NCBI GenBank assembly: GCA_040902585.1
Contig: JBBDXA010000207.1
Coordinates: 1 to 15,600, forward strand
DNA from: JBBDXA01 sp040902585
GTDB taxonomy: Bacteria; Planctomycetota; Phycisphaerae; Phycisphaerales; Phycisphaeraceae
Direction: 5' to 3'
Length of the DNA: 15,600 bases
The notes below the pieces were generated by a model. That model was not told where the DNA came from. It ran no database searches and was given only the letters and a program-made list of their open reading frames with translations. Below are positions 6,104 to 14,612 of the stretch, piece by piece. Each line of letters starts with the position of its first letter. The stretch's first letter is position 1. The position numbers were made by a program, and so were the translations under genes.

Positions 6104-9100
6104 GCAGAGTAGTCCCACTGCCGAAGATCATCGTGAAGGACAAGCCGCACGTCGTCATCCGCGCCTCGGCCGGCTCGGGCAAGACGTATCAGCTTTCCAA
6201 TCGCTATCTCGACTTGCTCAATCACGGCGCTTCGCCGCAGCAGATTCTGGCGACGACCTTCACGCGCAAGGCCGCGGGCGAAATACTCGAGCGCGTGCTG
6301 CGCAGGCTGGCGGAAGCCGCGTCGGATGCTGCTCACGCAAAGAAGCTCGGCGAGGATTGGCACGATGCCGCCTTCGATCAACCCAAAGCCGGCCGCCTGC
6401 TCGCGGACCTGTGCCGGTCGCTGCATCACGTGAATATCTCGACGATCGACAGCTTCTTCAATCGCATCGCCAACTGTTTCAGTCATGAGCTGGGCCTGCC
6501 GCCGCAGCCGCAGATCGTGGCCGAGGATGATGCCCTCGCGGTGCGCCTGCGGGCGGAGGCGATCGAAGCCGTCCTGGGCGATGACGACACGCAGACGCTC
6601 GTCGATCTCCTTCGCCGATTGCATCACGATGCCGCCCAGCGCCGCATCACCGATGCAATCGATGACATCGTCAAGGGGTTGTACAACACCTATCGCGAGA
6701 CGAAGGAAGAGAACTGGAACGCGCTGGTCACGCCGCCGACGCTGGATGATGCGCAGCTCACCGAAGCCATCGCGCTGCTGGAAACACTTGCCGACGATGC
6801 GGAGCACAAGACCTTCGCCAGGGCGATTCACGCCGCGCGGGAGAACGCCCTCGCCGGCGACTGGGCCGCTTTCCTGGGCAAAGGACTGGCCGCCAAGATC
6901 ATCGAAGACCCGGTCTCGCCTGTCTTCAACCGCAAGCCCGTTCCCGCACCGGCCATCGCCGTTTACTCCACGCTCATCGAACACGCCCGCGGCGTCCTGC
7001 TCGGCAACGTCGCCGCCCAGACCCGCGCGACTTACGATCTGCTTCGCCGCTTCGATGTTCACTACACGCGCCTGCGCCTGGCCCAGCGCGTGCTCCTGTT
7101 CTCCGACCTGCCGCACAAGCTCGCCCGCGAGTTACCCCTGTCCGATGATGGTCTGCTCACGGAGATTCACTATCGTCTCGATGCCGTCGTGCGACATCTT
7201 CTGCTCGATGAGTTTCAGGACACCAGTTTCGAACAATGGAAAGTGCTGCGCCCGTTCGCCGAAGAGATCACCCGGCAATGCACCGACTTTCGCACCTTCT
7301 TCTGCGTCGGCGATGTGAAGCAGGCGATCTACGCCTGGCGCGGCGGCCGGGCTGAACTGTTCGATCGCATCGAATCAGACCTGGAACTCTCCGCGGACGC
7401 GCGCGTGGCGATGAACGTCAGCTTCCGTTCGTCACAGGTCGTGCTCGATGCTGTCGGCAAGGTGTTCACGAATCTCGGTGACAATCGCGGCTGGAAAGAC
7501 GACTACGGCGAAGTCGAACAGGCAGCGCAGTGGGCTGCGCAGTTTGAAGAGCATGTCGCGAAGAAAGACTTGCCGGGTTACGTCGAACTGATCACCTCGA
7601 CCGCCGGCCCTGCAACACAGGATGATGCGGGCGACACCGCGTGGAGAACTGAAGAAGATGACGAGGAGGAAAGCACAGCCGCGCCGGGCCATGTGGAGTT
7701 CGTCGCCCGGCGAATCGCCGAGTGGAATGCGAAGGCACCCGGCCGCTCCATCGGCGTACTCGTCGCGAGAAATGCCGTGGTGCAGCAGATCGTCTTCGCC
7801 CTGCGCCGGCTCGGCGTCGACGCCAGCGCGGAAGGCGCGGGCAGCCTGACGGGCGACCCGGCGGTGGATGTGATTCTCTCGGCTCTGCGACTGGCGGATC
7901 ATCCCGGACACACAGCCGCGGCGTTTCACGTGCTCAACTCGCCGCTGGGTGCCGTCTTGAATCTACGCTCGATCCATGCACACGACTGTGCCCCGGTGAG
8001 CGAAACGATTCGCCGGGCCCTGCTCAGCGACGGCTACGCGACGGTGCTGACGAGTTGGGCTCGCGCGATCGCCCCCTGGTGCGATGTTCGCAGCGGACAG
8101 CGCCTTGCGCAGCTTGTCGATCTGGCGGATGATGTCGAGAAAGACCTCACGCTGCGCACGCGCGATTTCGTCCAGTACATCGAAACTGTCTCGGTGCAGA
8201 CGCCCGCCTCCACGCCGGTGCGGGTCATGACCGTTCACCGCGCCAAGGGTCTGGAGTTTGACATCGTCGTGCTGCCCGAGCTTGGCAAGAAGGCCGGCTT
8301 CGTCCGCAACGACGCGACCTGTGTCGATCGTGACGATGCGACTGACGCGATTCGTGCCGTGTACCGCGCTACCAATAAAGCCACGCGCGCCCTGTCGCCC
8401 GCGCTGGAAGAAGCCTACCGGCAGGAGCGGGCCCGACGCCTGCGCGATGACCTGTGCGGTTTGTACGTCGCCATGACGCGGGCCAAACAAGCGCTGCACA
8501 TGATCGTCGAACCGGTGAAGCTGAAGAAGAACGGCGAGCCATCGACGAAGGGTGTGAGCGATCAGTCTTACGCGGCCCTGCTGCGCGGGGCGTTGACAGA
8601 GCCGGATGCGAAGGAATCAGATGCGGGCGGCGAATGCCTGTACGTGCATGACCACAGCGATGCGAACTGGCATGCGAAGCTGAAAGACGCTGGAAGTGAT
8701 GCGGCAGCGGACAAAACCGAGAAGCCGCCCGCGTCAGACGCTGCATGGAAGATCACCCTCGCCACGAGCGAGCGGCCTTCGCGGCGGACCTTGCGACAGG
8801 TCGCGCCCTCGGGCCTGCATCAGTCCTCGCGCGTGAACGTCGCCGATCTGCTGGCCCTTCAAGTCGATCAGGGTCGGCAGCACGGCACGCTGATGCACGC
8901 GTGGTTTGAGGCCATCGAATGGTTGGACGCGGGCGCGAAACCCGACGATGACGCGCTGGGCCGGATCGCCGCGAAGGTCTGCGGCGCGGGCGTGGAGGCG
9001 GCCTGGGTTGACGCGAAGATCAAGCAGTTCCGCGCGATGCTGGCGAAGCCGGGCGTGCGCGCGGCCCTGTCGCAACCGACGCTTGCCGCGGACGAGTCGA

Positions 9101-9396
9101 TCGCCCTTTGGCGGGAGCGGGCGTTCACCGTTCGCCGCGGCGGCGATCTGATGCGCGGCGTGTTCGATCGCGTCATCGTGATCGAAGCCGGCGGACGAAC
9201 CGTGCGCGCCGAACTCATCGACTTTAAGACCGATCGCGTCGAGCCGAATGAAGCGAATATCCCGCGAATTGTCGAACAGTATCGCCCGCAGATGGAAGCC
9301 TACCGCGATGCCCTGGCGGCGATGCTCGCGCTGGACGCGCGGAAGGTCACGTGTTCCCTCCTGCTGCTGGCGTGCGGCAAACGCATCGAGGTGTGA
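6100..9396 (+). CDS. addA: AddA-like UvrD/Rep superfamily 1A helicase with C-terminal nuclease
   Basis: The product is 1098 aa, somewhat shorter than Bacillus AddA (about 1230). All SF1A helicase motifs are readable: ASAGSGKT (22-29, K28), TFTRKAA, STIDSFF, LLDEFQDTS (D370, E371), VGDVKQAIYAWRGG (403-416), NVSFRSS, VMTVHRAKGLEF (709-720) and YVAMTRAK (789-796, R794). The C-terminal RecB-type nuclease is also complete: GTLMHAWFE (H933), GVFDRVI (D1023), IDFKTD (D1041, K1043) and QMEAY (Q1064, Y1068). It is expected to be the 3'-5' translocating motor, cutting one strand while AddB cuts the other, and to feed RecA-dependent double-strand break repair in the cytoplasm. Order (addB then addA) and coupling match known addAB operons. 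RecB would be the alternative, but there is no RecC or RecD here and the partner carries its own nuclease, which favours AddAB. Confidence 0.93.
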   Translation: MSRVVPLPKIIVKDKPHVVIRASAGSGKTYQLSNRYLDLLNHGASPQQILATTFTRKAAGEILERVLRRLAEAASDAAHAKKLGEDWHDAAFDQPKAGRLLADLCRSLHHVNISTIDSFFNRIANCFSHELGLPPQPQIVAEDDALAVRLRAEAIEAVLGDDDTQTLVDLLRRLHHDAAQRRITDAIDDIVKGLYNTYRETKEENWNALVTPPTLDDAQLTEAIALLETLADDAEHKTFARAIHAARENALAGDWAAFLGKGLAAKIIEDPVSPVFNRKPVPAPAIAVYSTLIEHARGVLLGNVAAQTRATYDLLRRFDVHYTRLRLAQRVLLFSDLPHKLARELPLSDDGLLTEIHYRLDAVVRHLLLDEFQDTSFEQWKVLRPFAEEITRQCTDFRTFFCVGDVKQAIYAWRGGRAELFDRIESDLELSADARVAMNVSFRSSQVVLDAVGKVFTNLGDNRGWKDDYGEVEQAAQWAAQFEEHVAKKDLPGYVELITSTAGPATQDDAGDTAWRTEEDDEEESTAAPGHVEFVARRIAEWNAKAPGRSIGVLVARNAVVQQIVFALRRLGVDASAEGAGSLTGDPAVDVILSALRLADHPGHTAAAFHVLNSPLGAVLNLRSIHAHDCAPVSETIRRALLSDGYATVLTSWARAIAPWCDVRSGQRLAQLVDLADDVEKDLTLRTRDFVQYIETVSVQTPASTPVRVMTVHRAKGLEFDIVVLPELGKKAGFVRNDATCVDRDDATDAIRAVYRATNKATRALSPALEEAYRQERARRLRDDLCGLYVAMTRAKQALHMIVEPVKLKKNGEPSTKGVSDQSYAALLRGALTEPDAKESDAGGECLYVHDHSDANWHAKLKDAGSDAAADKTEKPPASDAAWKITLATSERPSRRTLRQVAPSGLHQSSRVNVADLLALQVDQGRQHGTLMHAWFEAIEWLDAGAKPDDDALGRIAAKVCGAGVEAAWVDAKIKQFRAMLAKPGVRAALSQPTLAADESIALWRERAFTVRRGGDLMRGVFDRVIVIEAGGRTVRAELIDFKTDRVEPNEANIPRIVEQYRPQMEAYRDALAAMLALDARKVTCSLLLLACGKRIEV

Positions 9397-9497
9397 GGTC
9401 GCATCGATATGATGAATCAGTTGATCCCGCATACCCCGACGGCTCGGCAACCCTCGCCATCGGGCTTGATTTGAACGTCTGTCGAATGGAGGATTCG
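9397..9497 (+). other. Short spacer before the cytochrome gene
   Basis: These 101 bases separate addA from the cytochrome gene. I see no clear terminator hairpin and no convincing promoter pair. The only identifiable element is the Shine-Dalgarno GGAGG at 9488-9492. Confidence 0.5.
9488..9492 (+). promoter_or_regulatory. Shine-Dalgarno GGAGG for the PVC-type cytochrome gene
   Basis: GGAGG lies 5 nt before ATG 9498. It overlaps the alternative in-frame ATG at 9486, which makes 9498 the better start. The product then begins MKCYVMRMLPVLWLCLAQ, a normal signal peptide. Confidence 0.8.
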
Positions 9498-12400
9498 ATG
9501 AAATGTTATGTCATGCGAATGTTGCCGGTCCTTTGGTTGTGTCTTGCGCAGCCTGTTGCCGCCCAGCCGCTGGTCGCGCCGACTGAGCCGCTCACGCCCG
9601 CCCAGCAGCAGATGAAGTTCAAGCTGCCGCCGGGGTTTGAGATTCAGCTCGTCGCCAGCGAGCCGACGATCGGGCAGCCGATGAATATGAACTTCGACTC
9701 GCGCGGCCGGCTCTGGGTCACCAGCTCCAATGAATATCCCTGGCCCGCCGCCGACCCGGCGAGGGCGCGTGATCGACTCACCGTGTTCACGAACATCGGC
9801 CCCGACGGCAAGCCGGAGAAGAGCCACGTCTTCGCCGACAAGCTCAACATTCCCATCGGCGTCGTGCCTCTGCGCGGCGGCAAGGAAACGATCGTCTGGT
9901 CCATCCCGCACATCTGGAAGATGACCGACACCGATGACGACGGCGTCGCGGACAAGCGCGAGATTCTGTTTGGCCCCTTCGATTACGCCGATACGCACGG
10001 CAACCAGAACGCCTTCCGCTATCACAACGACGGCTGGGTCTACGCCAACCACGGCTTCCGCAACAACTCGAATCAAATCAAACGCGGCGGCCAAGGCGCG
10101 GTCGTCATGCAGATGAACTCGGGCAACACCTATCGCTTCAAACCCGATGGCTCGAAGATCGAACTCTGGAGCGCGGGACAAGTGAACCCGTTCGGCCTGA
10201 CGTTCGACGAATGGGGCAACCTGTTCTCCGCTGACTGCCACAGCAAGCCCTGCACGATGGTGATCCGCGGCGCGGTGTATCAGAGCTTCGGCAAGCCGCA
10301 CGATGGGCTTGGATTTGGGCCGGACATGACCAATCACAACCACGGCTCCAGCGGCATCGGCGGCATCGCGTACTACGATGCGGAGCAATTCCCGAAGGAG
10401 TACCGCAAGTGCCTGTACCTGGGCAACGTGGTCACGGGTGTGGTGCAGCGCGATGTGATCCAGTGGCGAGGCTCGACGCCGTGGGTCGATAAGCCTGAGC
10501 CGTTCATTACCTGTGACGACCCCTGGTTCCGCCCCGTCGATATTCAGCTCGGCCCGGATGGCGCGCTGTACATCGCGGATTTTTACAACTGCATCATCGG
10601 GCATTACGAAGTGGATTTGAAACACCCGCGCCGCGATCGCGAACGCGGCCGCATCTGGCGCGTGATCTACACCGGTTTAGCGGGAGCACCGAAGGTGCCC
10701 GCGGCGGCGGCGATGCAAGACCTGACGAAGCAATCCGTTGAGCAACTGATCGAACGACTCGGCGACAAGAACATCATCGTGCGCAACCTCGCGACGAACG
10801 AGCTGTGCGACCGCATCAAGGACAAGAACGATGTCTACAAGCATGTTCCCTACAACATGATCGATGACGACTCGACGCAGCTCATCCACAAACTCTGGGT
10901 TCGCCGGCGATTCGACGGGTTACCTGCTGACGCAACCGATTGGTTGAGCGGGCGGGTCAGCGGCCCGCGCGTGGCGGCGCACGTGGCACGTATTGTCGGA
11001 GCTGATCAACCGAATCACGCGATCTACACCATCCAAGGAGCGGGGTACGAGTTTCTTCGTGACTCCGACCCGCAGATTGTCCGCGCGGGCGCGGAGATGG
11101 CCGGCATGCACTCCTATGCGGGCAACATTCCGCTTCTATTCGAAGCATGGGAAGAAGCGGACAAGGACGACACCGCCCTCATTCACACCACCCGCATCGC
11201 CCTGCGCAATCACCTGCGCGACCTGAAAGACCTGTCCACGTTAAGCGACCTGAAGCTGAAAGATGAACAACTCGCCAAACTCGCCGAGATCGCCCTCGCC
11301 GTGCCCACCGAGGCCGCCGCGTGGTTCGCATTTGAGTATGTGAGCAAACAGGATGTGCCCGATGGCGAACTTGGGCGCTACCTGACGCACGTCGCGCGTT
11401 ACGTCGGCCCTTCGCGCGTGAATGAAGTCGCGGCCTTCGTGCAGAAGAAGTACGAAGGCGATGCCGCCCGGCAGCTTGCCCTGTTTCAGGCGCTCTACGC
11501 AGGCCTGTCGCAGCGCGGCACGAAGGTCGATGCGGACAGCGCGATGGGCAAGTGGGCGACGTCACTCGTCACCACACTGCTCGATCCGAAGCACGAAACG
11601 AAACCGGCATGGACGAATCACGCGCTCGACTCCGCGAAGCCTTCACGAAGCCCGTGGGGCCTGCGCGAGAGGCAGTGCAACGACGGGAAGAAGACTCTGT
11701 TCTTCGACAGCATCGTCAGCGGCGAAACGCTCACGGGCGTCTTGGGCAGCGAAGCGTTTGAGATTCCCCGGTCACTTTCCTTCTTCATCTGCGGGCACAA
11801 CGGTCTTCCCGGCACGAACCCCGAACCGGTGAATCACATTCGCCTGAAGCTCGTCGATGGCGGCGAGGTGATTGCGAAGGTGGTGCCGCCGCGCAACGAC
11901 ACGGCCCGCAAAGTCACGTGGGACTTGTCGAAATGGGCTGGAAAACAGGGTGTTATTGAGATCGTCGATGCGAGCACGCTCGAAGCGTATGCGTGGATCG
12001 GCGTGTCGCGGTTTGAGCCTGCGGTGGTTCGCAATCCCGCGCCGGGGGTGTTTGATGCGCAGGAGCCACGCATCGCGGCGCTGGGCATCATCGCGCAGCT
12101 TCAGATCGAGTCGATGCGGCTGCGCGTGTTCAACCTGGTCGAGGACCGCAAGGTGGACGCCTCGGTGCGTGCCGCCGCCGCGCACACGGCCTTCGCGCTG
12201 GGACGCGAACATGCGGCCGGTCTGCTGGGCGCGCTGGTCACCTCGCACGATGAGCCCGCGGCCCTGCGCGTCACCGCTACGGAACTGGTGAGCAGGCTCG
12301 CGGGTCCGCCGGAGGCTGCGATCTCGCTCGAAATGGCCGTCACTTCCGCGCCGGCTGCGCTCCAGCGTGAATTCGCTGTCGCGATGGCATCCGGCCCGCT

Positions 12401-13022
12401 CGGTGCAAATGTCCTGCTCGACTCGATCGAACTCGGCAAAGCCTCGCCTCGCCTGCTTCAGGACAAGACAATCATCGAACGCCTGCGCGCGAGCAAGGTG
12501 GAAAAACTCGACAATCGCATCGCCACTCTCACGCGCGGCCTGCCCGCGCCGGATGATCGCATCAACCAACTCATCGCCCAGCGCACCAGCGGCTTCGCCA
12601 GCGCCAAGCCCGACCCATCGCGCGGCCTCGAACTCTACAAAACCCACTGCGCCGCCTGCCATAAGATCGGCGAACTTGGCGGCAAGGTCGGCCCGCAGCT
12701 CGATGGCATCGCCACGCGAGGGCCGGCCCGCCTGCTGGAAGATATTCTCGACCCGAACCGCAATGTCGATGCCGCGCTGCGGGCGGTCATCTTCAAACTC
12801 AACGATGGCGACCTCATCACCGGCCTGAAGCTGCGCGAGGAAGGCAAGCTCGTCGTGCTGGCTGATGCGCAGGGTAAGGAGATCAAGGTCAACGGCGACG
12901 ACATCGCCGAGGCGCGTGTCTCCAGCCTTTCGCCGATGCCTTCGAACTTTGCGGACCTGATGAAGGAGCAGGACCTGTATGACCTGCTGGCGATGCTGAT
13001 GGGGCAGGGCGCGACCAAGTGA
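9498..13022 (+). CDS. PVC-type membrane-bound dehydrogenase with HEAT region and C-terminal cytochrome c
   Basis: The product is 1174 aa and secreted (signal peptide about 1-25, cleavage near AQPVAA). Residues about 35-400 form a soluble-dehydrogenase-like beta-propeller of the Pirellula/Verrucomicrobium type: PPGFEIQLVASEP, NFDSRGRLWV, an EF-hand-like DTDDDG at 144-149, NPFGLTFDEWGNLF, and the closing HPRRDRERGRIWRV. A helical HEAT-like region follows (about 405-715), then a galactose-binding-like beta domain (about 718-840; SGETLTGVL, PRNDTAR, AYAWIGVSRFEP), and more HEAT-like helices. The C-terminal heme-binding domain has CAACH (C1051, C1054, H1055), with M1147 in SPMPSNF the likely axial ligand. 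Such proteins are abundant in planctomycetes and thought to oxidise sugars or other organics in the periplasm; substrate and acceptor are unknown. The gene converges on the next, with 3 nt between stops. Confidence 0.93.
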   Translation: MKCYVMRMLPVLWLCLAQPVAAQPLVAPTEPLTPAQQQMKFKLPPGFEIQLVASEPTIGQPMNMNFDSRGRLWVTSSNEYPWPAADPARARDRLTVFTNIGPDGKPEKSHVFADKLNIPIGVVPLRGGKETIVWSIPHIWKMTDTDDDGVADKREILFGPFDYADTHGNQNAFRYHNDGWVYANHGFRNNSNQIKRGGQGAVVMQMNSGNTYRFKPDGSKIELWSAGQVNPFGLTFDEWGNLFSADCHSKPCTMVIRGAVYQSFGKPHDGLGFGPDMTNHNHGSSGIGGIAYYDAEQFPKEYRKCLYLGNVVTGVVQRDVIQWRGSTPWVDKPEPFITCDDPWFRPVDIQLGPDGALYIADFYNCIIGHYEVDLKHPRRDRERGRIWRVIYTGLAGAPKVPAAAAMQDLTKQSVEQLIERLGDKNIIVRNLATNELCDRIKDKNDVYKHVPYNMIDDDSTQLIHKLWVRRRFDGLPADATDWLSGRVSGPRVAAHVARIVGADQPNHAIYTIQGAGYEFLRDSDPQIVRAGAEMAGMHSYAGNIPLLFEAWEEADKDDTALIHTTRIALRNHLRDLKDLSTLSDLKLKDEQLAKLAEIALAVPTEAAAWFAFEYVSKQDVPDGELGRYLTHVARYVGPSRVNEVAAFVQKKYEGDAARQLALFQALYAGLSQRGTKVDADSAMGKWATSLVTTLLDPKHETKPAWTNHALDSAKPSRSPWGLRERQCNDGKKTLFFDSIVSGETLTGVLGSEAFEIPRSLSFFICGHNGLPGTNPEPVNHIRLKLVDGGEVIAKVVPPRNDTARKVTWDLSKWAGKQGVIEIVDASTLEAYAWIGVSRFEPAVVRNPAPGVFDAQEPRIAALGIIAQLQIESMRLRVFNLVEDRKVDASVRAAAAHTAFALGREHAAGLLGALVTSHDEPAALRVTATELVSRLAGPPEAAISLEMAVTSAPAALQREFAVAMASGPLGANVLLDSIELGKASPRLLQDKTIIERLRASKVEKLDNRIATLTRGLPAPDDRINQLIAQRTSGFASAKPDPSRGLELYKTHCAACHKIGELGGKVGPQLDGIATRGPARLLEDILDPNRNVDAALRAVIFKLNDGDLITGLKLREEGKLVVLADAQGKEIKVNGDDIAEARVSSLSPMPSNFADLMKEQDLYDLLAMLMGQGATK

Positions 13023-13025
13023 CGC

Positions 13026-14507
13026 TCAGGTGTGATCGCTGCCGTCTTCGGACGATTGCAATGCATGTTTCGCTTCATCGCGCATCCGCGTTTCGATGTG
13101 ATCTTCCAGCAGGCGTTTGAAGGCGTCGCGGGCCGCGTCCTTGTCGCCTGCCGCCGTGGTTGCGCGAGCCAGCCAGTAGGTTGATTCGTGTCGCTGCAAC
13201 GGATGGATCGCTGCATCGAACGCCTCGCCGCAGGCGCGGACCGCCTCGCTGAAGTGTCCGAGTTTGAAGTCAATGATGGCGCGATCGAGGGCGTTGGCGT
13301 AGGTTATGTAAGGTGAGCGCACGATTGATGCGGTGCGGTTCATCTGCTGGGCATGCAGCCGGGCGGTTGGCTCGTCGCCTCGGGCCGCGGCGAGGATCGC
13401 GCCGTGGGCATCGTGCTCGTGCTGCACCCACGGATGGCTCATGTGCTCGTCGCCGCGGGCTTTCACCGCCGCGTGAAACGCCGCCTCGGCCTGATCGATC
13501 TCGTTTCGATGCAGATGTACGCGCATCGCGGCGTAGTAGCGCGATGGCCCGACGGTCGCGGCGTACTGCTCGCGGATTCCGTCAACGATCTTGCGACCGT
13601 GCCGCGTGGCGAGCAGCCGCTTGCGGGTCTTCTCGTCGAGCAGCGTGATCGCGTCGACGGCCTGATGCCGGGCCCATGCCAGCGCATCATCGAATCGACC
13701 GAGAAGGAAGCACACGGATGAGGCCTTGAGGATGCCGACGTTCGCCTCGGTCGCGGGCAGATCGGCGAGTGTTTCGGCAAGAGACAGGGCGCGCGGCAGA
13801 TCGCCCATGTAAAACGCGAGCGTCGCTTCCAGAGCCTGCGCGAGCGGTTTGCCTTCCTCGTTCGCATACAGACTGGTGATCGCTTCGCTGACCTTGTCGT
13901 AATGTTCCAGGGCCAGGTGAATCTTGGCGCGGAGATCGATCACCAGGAATCGATGCCGCGCCTTGCAACAGCGCGAGGCCGCCCGTTCGACGATCACCAT
14001 CGCGTCATCCAGTCGGCCGAAATTGTAGAGATCCTCGGCGAACTGAAGCTCAAGGACTCCCGGAAAGTTGAGCCTACGAAGGATGCGTTCGCAGATGTTC
14101 CACGTTCCCAGTCCCCGCTGATGAAGCCCGATGAGAGTATCCAGCGCCAGCGCGCCACGGGCAGCGGTGATGCGAGTTTGACGTCGCTGCACGGGGATGC
14201 CGCCGGCCACGAAGACGACTATGACGGCCGCGAGACTGACGATCAGCCAGTAAAACCAGTCAAACGAACCGGCACTCGGGCGGATCGTCATCAGACCGAA
14301 CGTGAGAAGAAGGGCCAGCAGCACCCACGGCGTGAACGAGGCACCTTTGCCGTGCTTCGCAATCGAATAGGCGCGGAACGAGAGCGGATCGTCCGGAGCG
14401 AACGTCTGGCCGCATTCAGGGCAGCGGTTCTCCATCAGGCCGTCGAGTGGGTAGTCACACTTGAGGCAGTAGCGCGTGGCGGCGAGGATGTCCTTTGGCG
14501 CGGGCAT
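13026..14507 (-). CDS. Zinc-ribbon, two-TM, TPR-like repeat membrane protein of unknown function
   Basis: The product is 493 aa. The N-terminus carries a zinc ribbon, YCLKCDYPLDGL then RCPECGQTF (C14, C17, C29, C32). Two hydrophobic segments follow (about 58-75 and 84-104), joined by a short loop, so both ends probably face the same side, likely the cytoplasm. The rest (about 115-493) is alpha-helical with Ala- and Leu-rich paired helices typical of TPR-like repeats: FAEDLYNFGRLDDAMVIVERA, LYANEEGKPLAQALEATLAF and HPLQRHESTYWLARATTAAG. It ends in an acidic tail, SSEDGSDHT. TPRs suggest a scaffold for protein complexes, but no enzymatic motif is present and no function is assigned. It starts at ATG 14507 without a clear Shine-Dalgarno. 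It lies 105 nt downstream of the secretin-like gene on the same strand and may be co-transcribed with it. Confidence 0.85.
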   Translation of the reverse strand: MPAPKDILAATRYCLKCDYPLDGLMENRCPECGQTFAPDDPLSFRAYSIAKHGKGASFTPWVLLALLLTFGLMTIRPSAGSFDWFYWLIVSLAAVIVVFVAGGIPVQRRQTRITAARGALALDTLIGLHQRGLGTWNICERILRRLNFPGVLELQFAEDLYNFGRLDDAMVIVERAASRCCKARHRFLVIDLRAKIHLALEHYDKVSEAITSLYANEEGKPLAQALEATLAFYMGDLPRALSLAETLADLPATEANVGILKASSVCFLLGRFDDALAWARHQAVDAITLLDEKTRKRLLATRHGRKIVDGIREQYAATVGPSRYYAAMRVHLHRNEIDQAEAAFHAAVKARGDEHMSHPWVQHEHDAHGAILAAARGDEPTARLHAQQMNRTASIVRSPYITYANALDRAIIDFKLGHFSEAVRACGEAFDAAIHPLQRHESTYWLARATTAAGDKDAARDAFKRLLEDHIETRMRDEAKHALQSSEDGSDHT

Positions 14508-14612
14508 GAGGATGCGGGTGAAGATACCGCGCGGGTTGAACGGGTGGGCCTCGCGGATACCGAGGGAACGGCCCGACCGCTAACCGCGACTTCGTCCCAA
14601 TGTCTTTTCATC
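14508..14612 (-). other. Spacer between the two minus-strand genes
   Basis: These 105 bases show no T-tract terminator. A TATCTT hexamer (minus strand, at 14526-14521) lies 13 nt before the zinc-ribbon start and could be a -10 box, but no matching -35 is visible. Read-through from the secretin-like gene is therefore as likely as a separate promoter. Confidence 0.35.

Noticed and set aside
5845..7116. 423-codon minus-strand frame opposite addB/addA
   Set aside because: It lies antisense to the helicase motifs and shows the Arg/Asp/Gln-rich composition typical of high-GC shadow frames.
3260..9396. A new antiphage defence system built on the nuclease-helicase pair
   Set aside because: The pair has the order, coupling and full motif set of an AddAB-type recombinational repair complex, and no additional defence gene lies beside it.
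9417..10625. 402-codon minus-strand frame opposite the cytochrome gene
   Set aside because: The opposite strand encodes a clear PVC-type dehydrogenase. This frame has no domain and shadow-like composition.
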